In this document: positions 12,701-22,825 of the stretch, piece after piece
Numbering within the stretch: the first letter of the stretch is position 1
Layout: each line of letters opens with the position of its first letter
Assembly: GCF_000003815.2 (NCBI RefSeq)
Contig: NC_049993.1
Location: 706,523 to 770,522 of the forward strand
Direction of reading: 5' to 3'
Length of the DNA stretch: 64,000 bases
DNA from: Branchiostoma floridae
Taxonomy: Eukaryota > Chordata > Leptocardii > Amphioxiformes > Branchiostomatidae
Translations under genes and position numbers: made by a program
The notes under the pieces: model-generated
The model's database searches: none
The model's input: only the letters and a program-made list of their open reading frames with translations
Told to the model about the DNA's origin: nothing

Positions 12701-15700
12701 CACACGTTTAACAACCCACTACGCCTTTGGAGAAAGAGTTTAGACGCAAGCCCTGGTGTGTGACGGTGCAAATCCTTCTGTCTGGAGTTGTGAATTCACT
12801 GCAAATCACCCGGATAGAGGCTTGGCAAACCTCTGTCCTGTATCAGCCTTACAGTGATTTACACTTGTCACCAGGATGGGAGACCTGGTGCATCTTGTAT
12901 CAGCCTTGAAAGGGTATGCAACTTCGTAAGGGGAGGTTTAACCCACAAGGTGCGGTATAACCCTGTTTGTTGATTACCTACCTATCTGGAAATATTTCTT
13001 TGATCCAAACACACCATGATGGACTGATTTTGGTAAGTGTGGTGGGTTTAATGAGCTGAAGGTGTGACTCTCCATTTACAATCTATGCAAATACAAGGGA
13101 TGTCCCCAACTGAAACTTGGCACTAAATCACTTAATTACACCAAACTAGAGGAACGAAATTGGAGTCAGGAATTCGAACTAGGAACCTACTGTTTCTGAG
13201 TCAACAACTCTGACCACAAGGCCTTGTGTGGTCTATGTGTGGTGTATGTGTGGTGTATGTGTGGATGTTCCATCAATCCATTTTTACTCACCAACAAATA
13301 TCTGACAGGGCACGGAGGGAAACTCCTTCTTTAGCTGCTGCAGTAGGTCGAGAACTGGATCTCCGTTGTCTTGCACACAAAATAAAATCTCAAACTGTAC
13401 AGAAGAAAACAGAAATTCCATCATTATGTATATGTACATGTAACAGATACTTATTGGTAATACATAGTAACATTTACATGTAAGTACAGTACATTGTATA
13501 TGGCTCTACTCAACAATGCTTTACATGTACAAAATGTACATTGTACATGCATGACATTACAAACAGATAAAGCTATTTGAGATGAATGTTTCTAATATAA
13601 TTGTGTCACTATGTGGTGCCTGCTTGATGTTTTAATGTACACAATCAACAGTAGAAGGAAGTCCAGGATCTGTTTTTTCTATTCGTTTGATTTTATATAT
13701 ATCAAAAGTTAGAAATTCACCGTTGAAAACATCGACAAGTCTGGCATGTTGCTTAGTGTCTTTTTTCATATTCATTTTCATATTCATTTTTATTTATTTC
13801 TTGCAAGGCCATGTTGATGGATTCAATCGATGACATCTGCACATACATCACTTTTGGCCATTTCCAAAAACAAAACAAAAACGAGCATATAATTCACAAA
13901 GCAGCTGCAGAAGGAACAAATATATGCCACAGAAAAATCTCATAGCACAGTAAAGTTAACTTCAAGGTCAAAGATGATGTGAAAGAACAAACATGAAAAA
14001 TCTATTATTCTATCATATAATGATATATCATATCGTAAGCTGTACGTATGTTAAGCCATTTGTTCAACCTTCCTGACCTATTAGATTTCATTATGAAGGC
14101 ATTTTTTTGGCTTATTAATGGCTTTTTTTAATTGCAGATGTCATCCAATTTTCTTAATAATCAAATCAACATGGCCCGTAAATATAGCAGGGCTCGAAAT
14201 ACTTTTTTCTACATACCTGCACTGGTGCAGGTAACATTGAAAATTACCTGCACCAGATAAATTTTACCTGCACCACTTTGAATTTAGGAGGTATGGTTCA
14301 TACTAAAATTGTTCAGAAACCATTTGCTACATTTTCTTTTATACATAGGTGTTAACAGTCAAAGCAGCAAATACTAGTAACAATCCACATACACCTGCAT
14401 CATAGGACATTTATGCGTAAAACCCAGTACATGGACCAGTGCAGGTTAGGTGCAGGTAGACACCAGAAATACCTGCACAGCTCTAATTTTACCTGCACTA
14501 ACCTGCATATACAGGTGGTATTTTGAGCCCTGTAGTTATTCATGATTGGGTAATAGTACATATGCGAGACTCACCTGTGGATAATCTAATTTAAAAAAGG
14601 TTTCTAAGTTGCTCCTGAGGTTGGGATCCACACCTGTGAGAGGTTTTAGGATAGAAACACCTGGAACCTCTGTCTTCATAAGGAAGGCTGGGGGAGGGGG
14701 GCGGTGCAACTTGTATCTCCTGCAGAAGGGAAAAATAAACACTGTGAAAACAAGTACATTTGCTATTATGGCCCTTAGAAGTATGTCAACATAAACCTCA
14801 AAGTGCCGCGAGCTTTAAGATATCATTCATGAGGAACCCTTTAGGGTACCCACTGGGAGTAATACATGAATGAGACCATTAACACAAGTTTATTCAGCCA
14901 TTTTGTTTTGGATAGATACTGTTGAGTGCACACTCAGAGTAATACATCAATGAGACCTCAAGTAGACCCTAACCAGAAAGGTCATGACTAAGATCAAAAC
15001 ACTTGGTCCAAAATCTGGGGCAGGCAAATCTAGGACCTCTTGCCTGGCCTTGGCTTGTCCTACATGTAATTATATTAAGTGTATGTGATGAAAAGTTGAT
15101 GGGGAGGGGGCTAGCATGAGTGGAATTCCCATGGGAGTGACCACTAAAGATGACCTTCATTCCACAAAAAGCTCTAGAATATGGTAAAAAAAAATTTATT
15201 ATTGATCATTTCACTCAATCATCTTCACCATTCAGAACCTAAGTTCTTTGTTTCGGGTATCATTATCATGAAATTTAGTAGTATTGAGTATTGCAATCCT
15301 AGAATCCATATGAAAAATTTGTTGACTCCCGAATTCAACTTAAGTTAAAGGAAAATTATCAGGGTTGGAAATACTGAGTTTATCTGCACTGAACACAAAA
15401 TTGGAGCTGGGCACCTACAATGTAGTTTTGGACAGTGGGTACATCTAGATAAGATACTCGACATGTGTGTAAGGTTATGTATGTAAAACTAAAAGTATCT
15501 AGTAGTATACAGCATATTCTTGTTTATTACATGTAAGTGGGAAAAAAGACAAATGTTTGTCTCAACTCACTTGTTTTTAGTTAGAATTCCAGGCATTTGT
15601 ACCCATATTTTATTCTGTGATCCTACACATTTTGGTTTGGTACACCATTGACAATTCAACTTGTTCTCATTGTTGTCTTGCTAAATTTCACTCAAGAAAT

Positions 15701-18636
15701 CTAAAAGAACCAAGGCGGTGTGACCTATAAAAATACCTACTTGTAGTAGTACTACATAAGCAAATGTATGCCAAGGAGACTGAAGCAATTAAATCATTAT
15801 TACTACAGTGAGCACTACTGTAAATGCAGAAATGTTTGTGATGGTTTTATGTTTGCAATTTTCGCAGTGACCACTTTACCGCAAACTTAAAACCACCGCA
15901 AACATTTTTCCATTACGGTTTAAGCCTACAGTCTATGGCGCTACCGCGAACTACCAAAAACCACTGCGAAAACTCCATTTTCCTTCTAACGTGAAATTAA
16001 ATCCCCTCCAAATTCAATGCGTTTACAGTATACACCGTTTCCCCTGTATTCTCTATGCGAAAGCAAACCTCACTGTTTACTGTTAATCAGAACTGTCGTC
16101 CTTGTAGCTGAGAAGACGTCTCCGCTTACAAGATATACAGAGGAACCAATTAACACAAAGGTAACAACAAACAAAGCATGCTGAACCTGTCACACAACAC
16201 TGTACACAATAGTCCAAGGACTTGTGCCTGAGGGTGATTCCAATTGACCCTGTATGTATGTACTGTAAATACAGAAACTTTCGCGCTGGTTTAATGGTCG
16301 CGGTTTTTGCGGTGGCCGCTTCTTTCACTGCAAACTTTTTTCCATGGCAATAAGAGACTACAGTCCATGGTGCTACCCCAAACTTAAAACCACTGCGAAA
16401 TGTCCCTTTTCCAGCTACCAGGAAATTAAATCCCCGCAAACTTAAATGCATTTACAGTACATGCAGAGCAAAGGTGGCACCATGAAATTTCATATGGGGA
16501 GGGGGGCAGATCTAAATTTTGCTGAGCTGTTTTCACCTCTTTCTAAGCACTGAGATGTGGCAATCCTAGGGGCTTGAGAGGAATGTTGAAATCTTGATGC
16601 TCTGATTCTAAAGTGTGATATTTCCCGCATTTTTGCTGAATCCCCCTATTTCTTAAAGGCTGTATCATTGCCTGTATGGTATGTTTGCTGAATGTTCATG
16701 GCATATACTACCACTGAAACCTATCATTCATAATCCTGATAAAAGAGATGTATTTGTGAAGGTAATCCAAAAAGACCCCGTGTAATCACCAGCTTATATT
16801 ATTATTACCCACAGAAATGTAATTAAAAAGTTTGCGAACAAACGATAAACTGAGGAACTTTCTGAACCTACCGATTAGCATATCATCAGTTTTTATGTTT
16901 ACCTCCACAAAAGGAAACATTTTGCGTTCGTTCAGTTCTTTCATCCTCTTCTTCTTCTCCAGGCAAATAAGGTCAATGACCTGGATCACTGTCACCATGG
17001 TTACCGATAAAGTAAGTGTAAGTTGTCACCTATCATGCTGGGTGTTAACAACATATTTAGGGGACTTTATCTGGTTGGGGTGTTGGTTCTGCCCCTTTTG
17101 ATTTTTCTTATGTTTAGAAGATAAAAATCATGTTGGATATAAATGGACATTTCCAAAACTCAGATTATCACAAATTTTATGATATAAGGAGGCTTTCTCT
17201 TGCAGAGGTGGCTGAGAAAAGGAAATATGAATTATTATAATGATTGTCAGGTTTTGGTAGTGTCAGACAGGTAACCAGCATGAAATACCACCTTCTTTTT
17301 ACTTGGGCATTCAGATCTGGTTCAACAGATATAGACCTCTATTCTACTATCCTCCATGGTCTGGTGCTTTCCCCCACTATGTTTATCATCATCATCATCA
17401 CCATCATTATCAACAACTACTAGTAGGGGCCTAGTACAAAACCATTTTTCCTTGTTCAACATCATCATATTATCATCATCCTGTGTATGGATTAGAATGA
17501 TATTTTGTTGGTGATGATAGTGTAACAGTGGTGTTCAAGTACTGCCTATGGTCCTTGCCCAAGGGCACTAGTGCTTTTGTGGCGACGGTGATAGCGTTCG
17601 TGATTTGTGATCTGCCGACCCCGGTTCGATTCCGGGTAGGGGGCATGTTGTTTCTTTCTGTTCTACTCGCCCCTCTGGTTGTTTCAATAAGGCTACACAC
17701 AGGTGAACACAGTACTTAGTACTGTACTGTGCAGCAGCCTCAGGTCATACTAGTAAAAGGTGAGTACCAGGCACAGGTGAACACTGAGTACCAGTACAGC
17801 TGCCTCAGGTCATACTAGTAGTAAAAGGTACAAATGATGCTGTATATTCTTCTCTCAATACTGTGGATTGATTCATAATGGCTCCCCCTCCCCCATGAGG
17901 GTCAAAATTCTCACAGTGTATTTGTAATTAGAGCATGCACATGCTTTCACAAACACCTATTGTTCCAGCAAGGTAAACTTAAAGGTATTAGGAAATCCAC
18001 AAGCAAACATGATAGTTTAAGTAATGAATGAATATAATCACTGTGAACCCGCTAATTACGTGTAACGTAATCACTGTGAACCCGCTAATTACATGTATAG
18101 TAGAAACATAAACAGAAGGAGATTGTTGATCTTTGAAGCGACAACAACCACTCCCATTATCCTGATCCAGGCACATTCTTGTCTATATCGTCAGCTTAAA
18201 AAATCTGTTCCCTAGATAAGATATATGTGTGTGTGTGTGTGCCACTGTGTTTCTTATGTGTGCATGTAATGTGTCTGTGTGTACTGGTAAAGGTGTATGT
18301 ACTTGTGTATGTACTAGTATGAATGTATGTGTGCATGTGCATCATGTGTGTGCAGGTGAGTGTGTATGTAGAGAGCAATGGCATTTGTTTGGCTGTAGGC
18401 TATACAGCACTAGTAATCAATACAAGTGTGCATGTAAAAGTGTTTGTATTTTTATATATCGCTACGTGTATGTGTGTGGGGAGTATAGTTTGTTTGTAGT
18501 ATTGCTGTATGTGTATGTGCTATGTGGAAGGGTGTGTCTGTGTATTTAGGGTGACTGTGCATGATAAGTAGTGGTGTTGGTGTGTATGATTTAGTGTGTG
18601 TGTTTGTGTGTGTGTGTGCGTGCACACGTGCGTGTG

Positions 18637-18674
<38 letters not shown>

Positions 18675-19507
18675 GGTAAAGGTGAATGCTTGTGTACATG
18701 CGTGGTTGCACGAGGATGTCCCCCTGCATTTTCTAATACAACAATCAGCTAGCCTGGACAGTATAATAATAAATGATGCTCTTCTTGACTGGGATCATCC
18801 TAACACACTCATTACATGTAAACATTTATCCGGGTGTCAGTACTGATACAACACTGAGATCTTGGTGATGTTCATTCATTCAAAGTGGCTGAAGTGGGCC
18901 AGTGTCGTTACTTCAGCTTAGTTTGACGTTTTCATAATTTGATGAGGCTGGCCTAACCAAAATCAAACTAGGACGAGTTTAGAGTGTGTGGTATTTACGT
19001 AAAGAAATCGTATTTAGCCCAAACGGCTAATTCCATAAGGAATCGTGTTTTTGGTACAAATTTGTGCCACCCGACTGCCCAAAGGATCGGTCATGTTCCT
19101 ATTACACAACACAGAGTCTGACATGCTTGGACTCTCAACCAGACACCAACACGTGAAAAAACCTTCTATCCTTGAAGATCTATTCCTACAAGTACAAACA
19201 GAGCTCCAAAAACAGCAGTTTTGTTTGCTAGAATGTCCACAAATAACGGCTAACGGACCTGTCCTTACGGTCATCCCAGACCCGGCGAAAGGCGGATCAT
19301 TTGAACACATCGAGGAACAGCAGAACACGCATATGTATGAGAAGGGAAGGTGTAGATAACCTTACATTCTATGTACGTACGAATGAAAACATCTACTTAC
19401 CCATAGATAAGTGCTATGATGTGGGTGAACCATATAAGACAGAAACAGCCTAGGACGAGCGCGGCCACGACGTCTGCTACACCCACCGACATCATCGGGT
19501 CCGCCAT
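6555..19507 (-). CDS. ugcg: Ceramide glucosyltransferase, complete nine-exon gene
   Basis: Transfers glucose from UDP-glucose to ceramide, the first step of glucosphingolipid synthesis, on the cytosolic face of the Golgi (family knowledge). Coding exons in transcript order are 19401-19507, 14575-14719, 13292-13394, 12018-12119, 10123-10235, 9404-9582, 9097-9183, 7630-7819 and 6555-6719. All introns are GT-AG and all phases match. They join to 1191 nt, 396 aa plus stop; human UGCG is 394 aa. An N-terminal membrane anchor (about residues 10-35) is followed by a GT21 domain. The GT21 aspartates are visible at D93 (CVQD), D148 (CDSG) and D240 (AEDYF). R276-W280 (RMSRW) is the Q/RxxRW motif, and H197 matches the histidine implicated in human UGCG. 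Hydrophobic segments follow near the C-terminus (about 290-375). The protein ends CGGTAEEV, like the vertebrate enzyme. The ATG at 19507 has A at -3 and G at +4. Confidence 0.97.
7630..7819 (-). CDS. ugcg: UGCG exon 8: end of RxxRW and hydrophobic segments
   Basis: Encodes [17 protein letters not shown] through QFRTCQ (residues 280-342). The W280 completes RMSRW. The rest is strongly hydrophobic, with [12 protein letters not shown] and [11 protein letters not shown] as likely membrane-associated segments. Confidence 0.95.
8660..9056. repeat. 36-bp minisatellite, 11 copies
   Basis: The unit CAGGTTCTGTAATAGAGCAC continues with TACAGAATGACTGGAA. Copies differ mainly at one C/T position (GAGCAC or GAGTAC). 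It lies in the UGCG intron between exons 7 and 8. Because 36 is a multiple of three, both strands stay open, which creates false ORFs. Confidence 0.95.
9097..9183 (-). CDS. ugcg: UGCG exon 7
   Basis: Encodes [14 protein letters not shown] through SRMS (residues 251-278). It contributes the first part of the RxxRW motif, which is completed across the intron by exon 8. The 36-bp minisatellite starts about 40 bp into the following intron. Confidence 0.94.
9404..9582 (-). CDS. ugcg: UGCG exon 6: catalytic core
   Basis: Encodes [16 protein letters not shown] through YFMAKAVVD (residues 191-249). It holds H197, the CVTGMSS loop and the AEDYF motif with D240, the presumed catalytic base. Confidence 0.96.
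10123..10235 (-). CDS. ugcg: UGCG exon 5
   Basis: Encodes [12 protein letters not shown] through SLLEK (residues 154-190). The first two bases complete a valine codon begun in exon 4. It contains [10 protein letters not shown], matching the LPYVADRQGF region of vertebrate UGCG. Confidence 0.95.
10306..10619. mobile_element. hAT-type MITE, second family, in a UGCG intron
   Basis: Ends CAGTGTTCTAGCCAGC and (minus strand) GCAGGGTTCTAGCCAGC, flanked by an exact 8-bp duplication TGTCTACC (10298-10305, 10620-10627). A related copy lies at 61942-62295 in the same orientation. The element starts only about 70 bp upstream of UGCG exon 5, in the intron. Confidence 0.8.
10703..10892. mobile_element. 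Palindromic MITE with TACCCCCCTCACATTAGGCG ends, copy 1
   Basis: Arms of about 60 bp (TACCCCCCTCACATTAGGCG, then AAAATCGATCGGACGACGAG, TCTGCGAG) are almost perfectly inverted around a 60-bp centre. TTAA occurs at both ends. However, the right flank is a degraded mirror image of the left flank, so this is weak evidence for a target duplication. Confidence 0.75.
10880..11094. repeat. Degraded inverted copy of 10440-10702 ending at the gap
   Basis: On the minus strand it reads ATGGGCAGCTGTTTCGCGGT, GTCCCCAGCAACAGAATTCC and TTTATAAAGGTGGGCCGATT, which parallel 10540-10702 in order. Differences rise toward the gap and lean to G and C. Confidence 0.75.
11095..11194. other. Assembly gap, 100 N
   Basis: Exactly 100 N, the usual marker for a gap of unknown size. 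It lies in the UGCG intron between exons 4 and 5, between two inverted copies of a palindromic MITE. Confidence 0.98.
11221..11382. mobile_element. Palindromic MITE, copy 2, inverted and truncated at its left arm
   Basis: Reverse complement of the element at 10703, carrying the same centre (CGTCGGCATCAGG reversed). It begins just after the gap at 11095-11194 and lacks the outer part of the left arm. Confidence 0.75.
11649..11915. repeat. 65-bp tandem repeat, about four copies
   Basis: AAGGACAATGTACTTAAAGC recurs at about 11712, 11778, 11843 and, partly, 11908, with GACTCATCGCTATTTTCTGA in each unit. It is in the UGCG intron between exons 4 and 5. Confidence 0.9.
11934..12030. repeat. 49-bp tandem duplication covering the UGCG exon 4 donor
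   Basis: The segment from CAGTTAGTGGGTGTGACC to CTCTGATCCCGCT is present twice, at 11934-11981 and 11983-12030. The copy contiguous with exon 4 provides the expected donor; the other is a downstream decoy. Confidence 0.95.
12018..12119 (-). CDS. ugcg: UGCG exon 4: second conserved aspartate
   Basis: Encodes [17 protein letters not shown] through CDSGIR (residues 120-152), almost identical to vertebrate UGCG here. D148 is the second GT21 aspartate. Its donor, with the last 13 coding bases, is duplicated 49 bp downstream in the intron. Confidence 0.96.
12252..12280. repeat. (GAGT)n microsatellite
   Basis: About seven units of GAGT in the UGCG intron between exons 3 and 4. Confidence 0.9.
13292..13394 (-). 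CDS. ugcg: UGCG exon 3: first catalytic aspartate
   Basis: Encodes FEILFCVQD through QIFV (residues 85-118) plus one base. CVQDNGDP holds the first conserved aspartate (D93) of the nucleotide-sugar binding region. The acceptor is TGTACAG and the donor GTGAGT. Confidence 0.94.
14188..14532. mobile_element. hAT-like MITE rich in ACCTGCAC words
   Basis: Ends CAGGGCTCGAAATAC and (minus strand) CAGGGCTCAAAATACC. The interior repeats TTACCTGCACCA and its complement. The expected 8-bp target duplication is not evident. It lies about 40 bp from the donor of UGCG exon 2. Confidence 0.6.
14575..14719 (-). CDS. ugcg: UGCG exon 2
   Basis: Encodes RYKLHRP through LDYPQ (residues 37-84). It carries the [16 protein letters not shown] block typical of GT21 enzymes. 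The acceptor follows TTCTGCAG and the donor is GTGAGT, ending in phase 0. Confidence 0.95.
15816..16030. mobile_element. MITE with TACTGTAAATGC ends, copy 1
   Basis: 215 bp, starting TACTGTAAATGCAG and ending GCGTTTACAGTA. The interior has GCAAACTTAAAACCACCGCA and CTACAGTCTATGG, also found in the next copy. Confidence 0.65.
16261..16459. mobile_element. MITE with TACTGTAAATGC ends, copy 2
   Basis: 199 bp, TACTGTAAATACAG to GCATTTACAGTA, with CTACAGTCCATGGTGCTACC and CCCGCAAACTTAAATGC inside. Confidence 0.65.
17572..17645 (+). mobile_element. tRNA-like sequence, probable SINE head or tRNA pseudogene
   Basis: About 74 nt with an A-box-like GTGGCGACGGTGATAGCG, a T-arm CCCGGTTCGATTCCGGG with perfect stem, and an acceptor pairing of TGCTTTT with GGGGGCA that relies on four G-T pairs. 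The D-arm is imperfect and the anticodon stem is poor. Just upstream is CCTTGCCCAAGGGCAC, a word also seen in the SINE family here. A functional tRNA is unlikely. Confidence 0.4.
18030..18098. repeat. Short tandem duplication, about 31 bp
   Basis: TAATCACTGTGAACCCGCTA occurs twice in succession (about 18034 and 18068). Confidence 0.8.
18222..18690. repeat. GT-rich microsatellite tract
   Basis: Several GT runs (18226-18241 and 18646-18670 the longest) within TGTG-rich sequence in UGCG intron 1. Short ORFs on both strands here are artefacts of the repeat. Confidence 0.85.
19401..19507 (-). CDS. ugcg: UGCG exon 1: start codon and membrane anchor
   Basis: Encodes residues 1-35 and two bases of codon 36. 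It begins MADPMMSVG and continues with a hydrophobic stretch that should form the N-terminal signal-anchor. The donor is GTAAGT. The next exon supplies the third base of a glycine codon. Confidence 0.93.
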
Positions 19508-20420
19508 CTTTCTTCTGTAAACAACCCACAAACCACTGCGCAGGGCGACCCTGGTACTGAGTAGTCTCCGCTAACGGGAGGAATGATTATCCACTTTCAT
19601 CTTAATGAGTCCCATTACAAGTACATTTTACTCCACACAGGCTATATTTTATGGTAAAGTATATGCATTCTTATATGAGTGTTATTAAGAGATACTAAAG
19701 TATCAGCTGAATAAGTATTGTCGTACTTTGAATGAAAAATGATTTGTATTGAATTTGAGTCATTCCTTTAGAATAGTTGAACTATATGTTCTTCCGGTGG
19801 GGCATTAGTCATAGGCACAGGGTGCACGTCATGCGGATCACACCATTCAACATTTGTTTGAACAACATGGCCGCGCCAGGTAACGGGCGGCACAGCCTGT
19901 CACCTGATACACGCAAACAATACTCCTCCAACGGAATCATGCTCCACAGACACCGCCACGCCTAGCAACGGCTGTTCTCCATCAACAAACACAGATCATG
20001 ATTTTCTTGGCAACCACCTTGCGGTGACAATGATGTCACAAAAGTGTCGTAAACTAATAAAAAGCGATATCTTAAGACCCTAATTTACCCCAATTAAGTT
20101 AGATGTGTTCTTAGTAGTTGCTAAGAGACTTGACAACAGCGATAGTTTATGCTTCATACATGTATTAGGTTGGAAGGCGATGACGTCATTGCACTTACGC
20201 GTCCTTGGCATTCTCCGCAGATAACAATACCTGTGAAGAAGTGGATAACAACTTTAACATTTCTGACACGATAGCAGAGATTTATTTCTGTCACAGCATC
20301 TTACATACGTCATATACTTCCGTACGGTTTAACGCTGAAACTGAAAATTGGGACAAATAATATCCAGGCATTTGATAAATGTAACTTTAGTGAAAGCAGT
20401 CAAGATCAGTCAAACGTTAC
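19508..20420. other. UGCG upstream region
   Basis: Should contain the UGCG promoter and 5' UTR (minus strand). The 30 bp before the ATG read TTTACAGAAGAAAG. No TATA box or divergent gene was recognised. Confidence 0.5.
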
Positions 20421-20423
20421 CAT

Positions 20424-20830
20424 GGGTGCCTAATTAGCATTTGCACGAACCCTATGAGAGTTGTACGAACATTATGCGATACGCACAAATCACTATGCGA
20501 AACCACACGAACCTTATGAAAATCACAGGAATCACTATGCCGCATTGCGAAAACTTACGAACCTTATGTGATTTGCATGAATCACTACGCGACACACACG
20601 AACCTTATGCGATTTGCACGAACCTTCTGCGAAACCGGCCGACCACCGCCGGGTCACGAGACATTTCGTCCTTGGCATAAGCTTTGTGTAGATCACATAA
20701 GGTTCGTACGTTTTCGCATAGTGATTCGTGTGATTTTCATAAGGTTCGTGCGTTTTCGCATAGTGATTCGTGCGTATCACATAATATTCGTACGAATCTC
20801 ATAGGGTTCGTGCAAATGTTTAGGCACCCC
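20424..20830. mobile_element. Fold-back element with iterated arms
   Basis: Arms of about 180-200 bp, GGGTGCCTAATTAGCATTTG against (minus strand) GGGGTGCCTAAACATTTGCA. Each arm is built from repeats of CACGAACCTTATG with TGCGATTTG/AATCACTATGCG. A unique centre of about 60 bp (CGGCCGACCACCGCCGGGTC) separates them. Confidence 0.75.
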
Positions 20831-21350
20831 TGGTTACGATATAATGAGATATCCAATAGTCAACAACGAAATAGGTTTCATATGTTTTAATCGTTAAAAT
20901 TCAAGCATATGACTCCAATTGTGACGTGGTACAGTTGGACTATGATCATTATCAAGTCTTTTGGTTTCCTTGCGTGGCGTATAATAAAGTTCTCGGGACA
21001 AATCAGGAAATGTACAGTTAAGACGTCTAAGGCAGATAAATGTGACCACATGATCTGATTTCCCGTATGTTACCTGGATTTTTTGTTTGACAAACTCCTG
21101 ATTTTAGGTCCCTTAGGAATAGGATAAGGCCACAACAAGTTATGGATGACATATAATAATAATATCCTTTACAGGCTCCAAGAGGACGCAAAACAATGAG
21201 GGTAAAAAACAATTGCAAGTTACATGGCTAGATTATAAAAATAGACACGATAAACGCCGTAACAAGAACTGAAGCGAGAAACATGGTATCACAGCCAACA
21301 TGTCTTTAGTTTTGTATTCAAGATTCATTCACCGGCCTTTCTGGGGCCAT

Positions 21351-21624
21351 TTTTAGACGGTCGATTTTCAACTACGAGAATACTAGTACGCCGTGAAGGA
21401 AATATGCCGCGAAAGGAAAAATGCCAGGAAAGGAATATATGTCGGGAAGCTTGTACTCGCCCCCAGTAGTAGTAGTACAGGTACAGTAGTAGTAGTTGTA
21501 GTAGTAGTAGTACAAGTACAGTAGTGGTAGTACAAGCTTCCCGGCATATGCTTTCCCGGCATTTTTCCTTTCGCGGCATATTACCTTCACGGCGTATTCT
21601 CTCAGTTGAAAATCGACCTAAAAT
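21351..21624. mobile_element. Fold-back element with a triplet-repeat loop
   Basis: Arms of about 100 bp (GGTCGATTTTCAACT, CGCCGTGAAGG, AATATGCCGCGAAAGGAAAA, GGGAAGCTTGTAC) are inverted around a loop of GTA/GTAGTAGTA repeats (21463-21533). Confidence 0.75.
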
Positions 21625-22121
21625 CACCCCCCCCCCAACATCTTCCGCCAATTAATTATGCAATGCCCCCAGAAAGGCCGATGAAGGTGGCTATGTATTC
21701 AACAGGTGCACAAAGTGACACTAGTGTGGTAGACTGGTACCATTTACCAATTGACAACTACAGTCAAGGTTCCACATTGGTGTCACTTTATCGAACTTAG
21801 TTTTACTTCTACAGCTACGGTCATGGCTACATGTACCTCACCAGTGTACAAGTACAATCAAGGCTACCAAGCGATATGTCTTCCCATTTTTGTAGCCTCT
21901 CGTCATGTTAACCGTTTCCGGTGGGAACCATTCTTTCTTTTTTCCCTCACAATGAAAGTAATGAGCGCAATGATGTCTTCCATAAGATTTATTTGTTATG
22001 GCCTAATATGCATATACTGAACATTTAAAAAGAACCTCAAATTTGTCAGGAATACATGGAGAAGTTACTGGTATGAGGTTTTATATTGAAAAATATAACA
22101 ACTTGGGGGTTTTCTTCAGTA

Positions 22122-22225
22122 TACTGTCGCATTTAAGTTGGCGGGGATTTAATTTCGCGGTAGCGGGAAAAAGGATTTTTCGCTGTGGATTTTAGTTCGC
22201 GGTAACACCATAGACTGCAGTCTAA
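22122..22225. mobile_element. MITE with TACTGTAAATGC ends, truncated inverted copy
   Basis: TACTGTCGCATTTAAGTTGG followed by CGGGGATTTAATTTCGCGGT is the reverse complement of the right end of the copies at 15816 and 16261. The other end is missing. Confidence 0.55.
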
Positions 22226-22756
22226 TACCATGGGGATGGGGGGGGGGGGCTACGAATGATAATTCCTTGGCTCTACCGTCTATGATATGGTGCAATGAGA
22301 GTAGACGCTATCTTTTAGATTCAGATTCAGCTTTATTTTTCATTGACTCTGCATGTGTGATATTGAATATTAGATACAACAAGCATGGTGTTTAAAAAAA
22401 AAACTCAGGCGACGAATGGTTACGATGGAATAATTTGTTTTATTATGAACATCATTAGTGATAAACTACCACTATTCTGTGTGACAATTCATATACAATA
22501 AGATTAAACATAGACAATAAAACCTGTACAATTTAAGTAACGAAAAGTATGGTTTCTTTTAAAACAAGTGCTTTGGGTGTGTAAAAGTTTTTTTCTAGTT
22601 ATTTGAATGTGCAGAAGGCGGTCCGTCAAGGGTTGTTGAGTGATGAAATTCATTCCGTCCATTTCAACATCACTGACTTGACGGGTCGCAAGACAAAGTA
22701 TTGTTTATATCAAATGGATGTTTAAAAAGAAAAAAAAAAGGACAATTGAAAAAATA

Positions 22757-22825
22757 CTCCCTCCTTAGACTCGAAGCCGGGTCGAACCGGGAGCCCTTGC
22801 ACTTACCACTGAGCTACTTCCTACA
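22757..22825 (-). mobile_element. tRNA-like fragment
   Basis: The minus strand reads GTAGCTCAGTGGTAAGTGC, an almost perfect A box, followed within normal distance by CGGTTCGACC and GGCTTCGAGTC, both B-box-like. The anticodon stem does not fold well. Most likely a SINE head or degraded tRNA copy. Confidence 0.35.

Larger units (their letters stand above)
14795..19400 (-). other. UGCG intron 1, non-coding
   Basis: A long first intron with two TACTGTAAATGC MITEs, a tRNA-like sequence, short tandem duplications and a GT microsatellite. No further exon was seen. Confidence 0.7.

Noticed and set aside
18196-18846. Cys/Val-rich and His/Thr-rich short ORFs
   Set aside because: Products of the GT microsatellite read on either strand.
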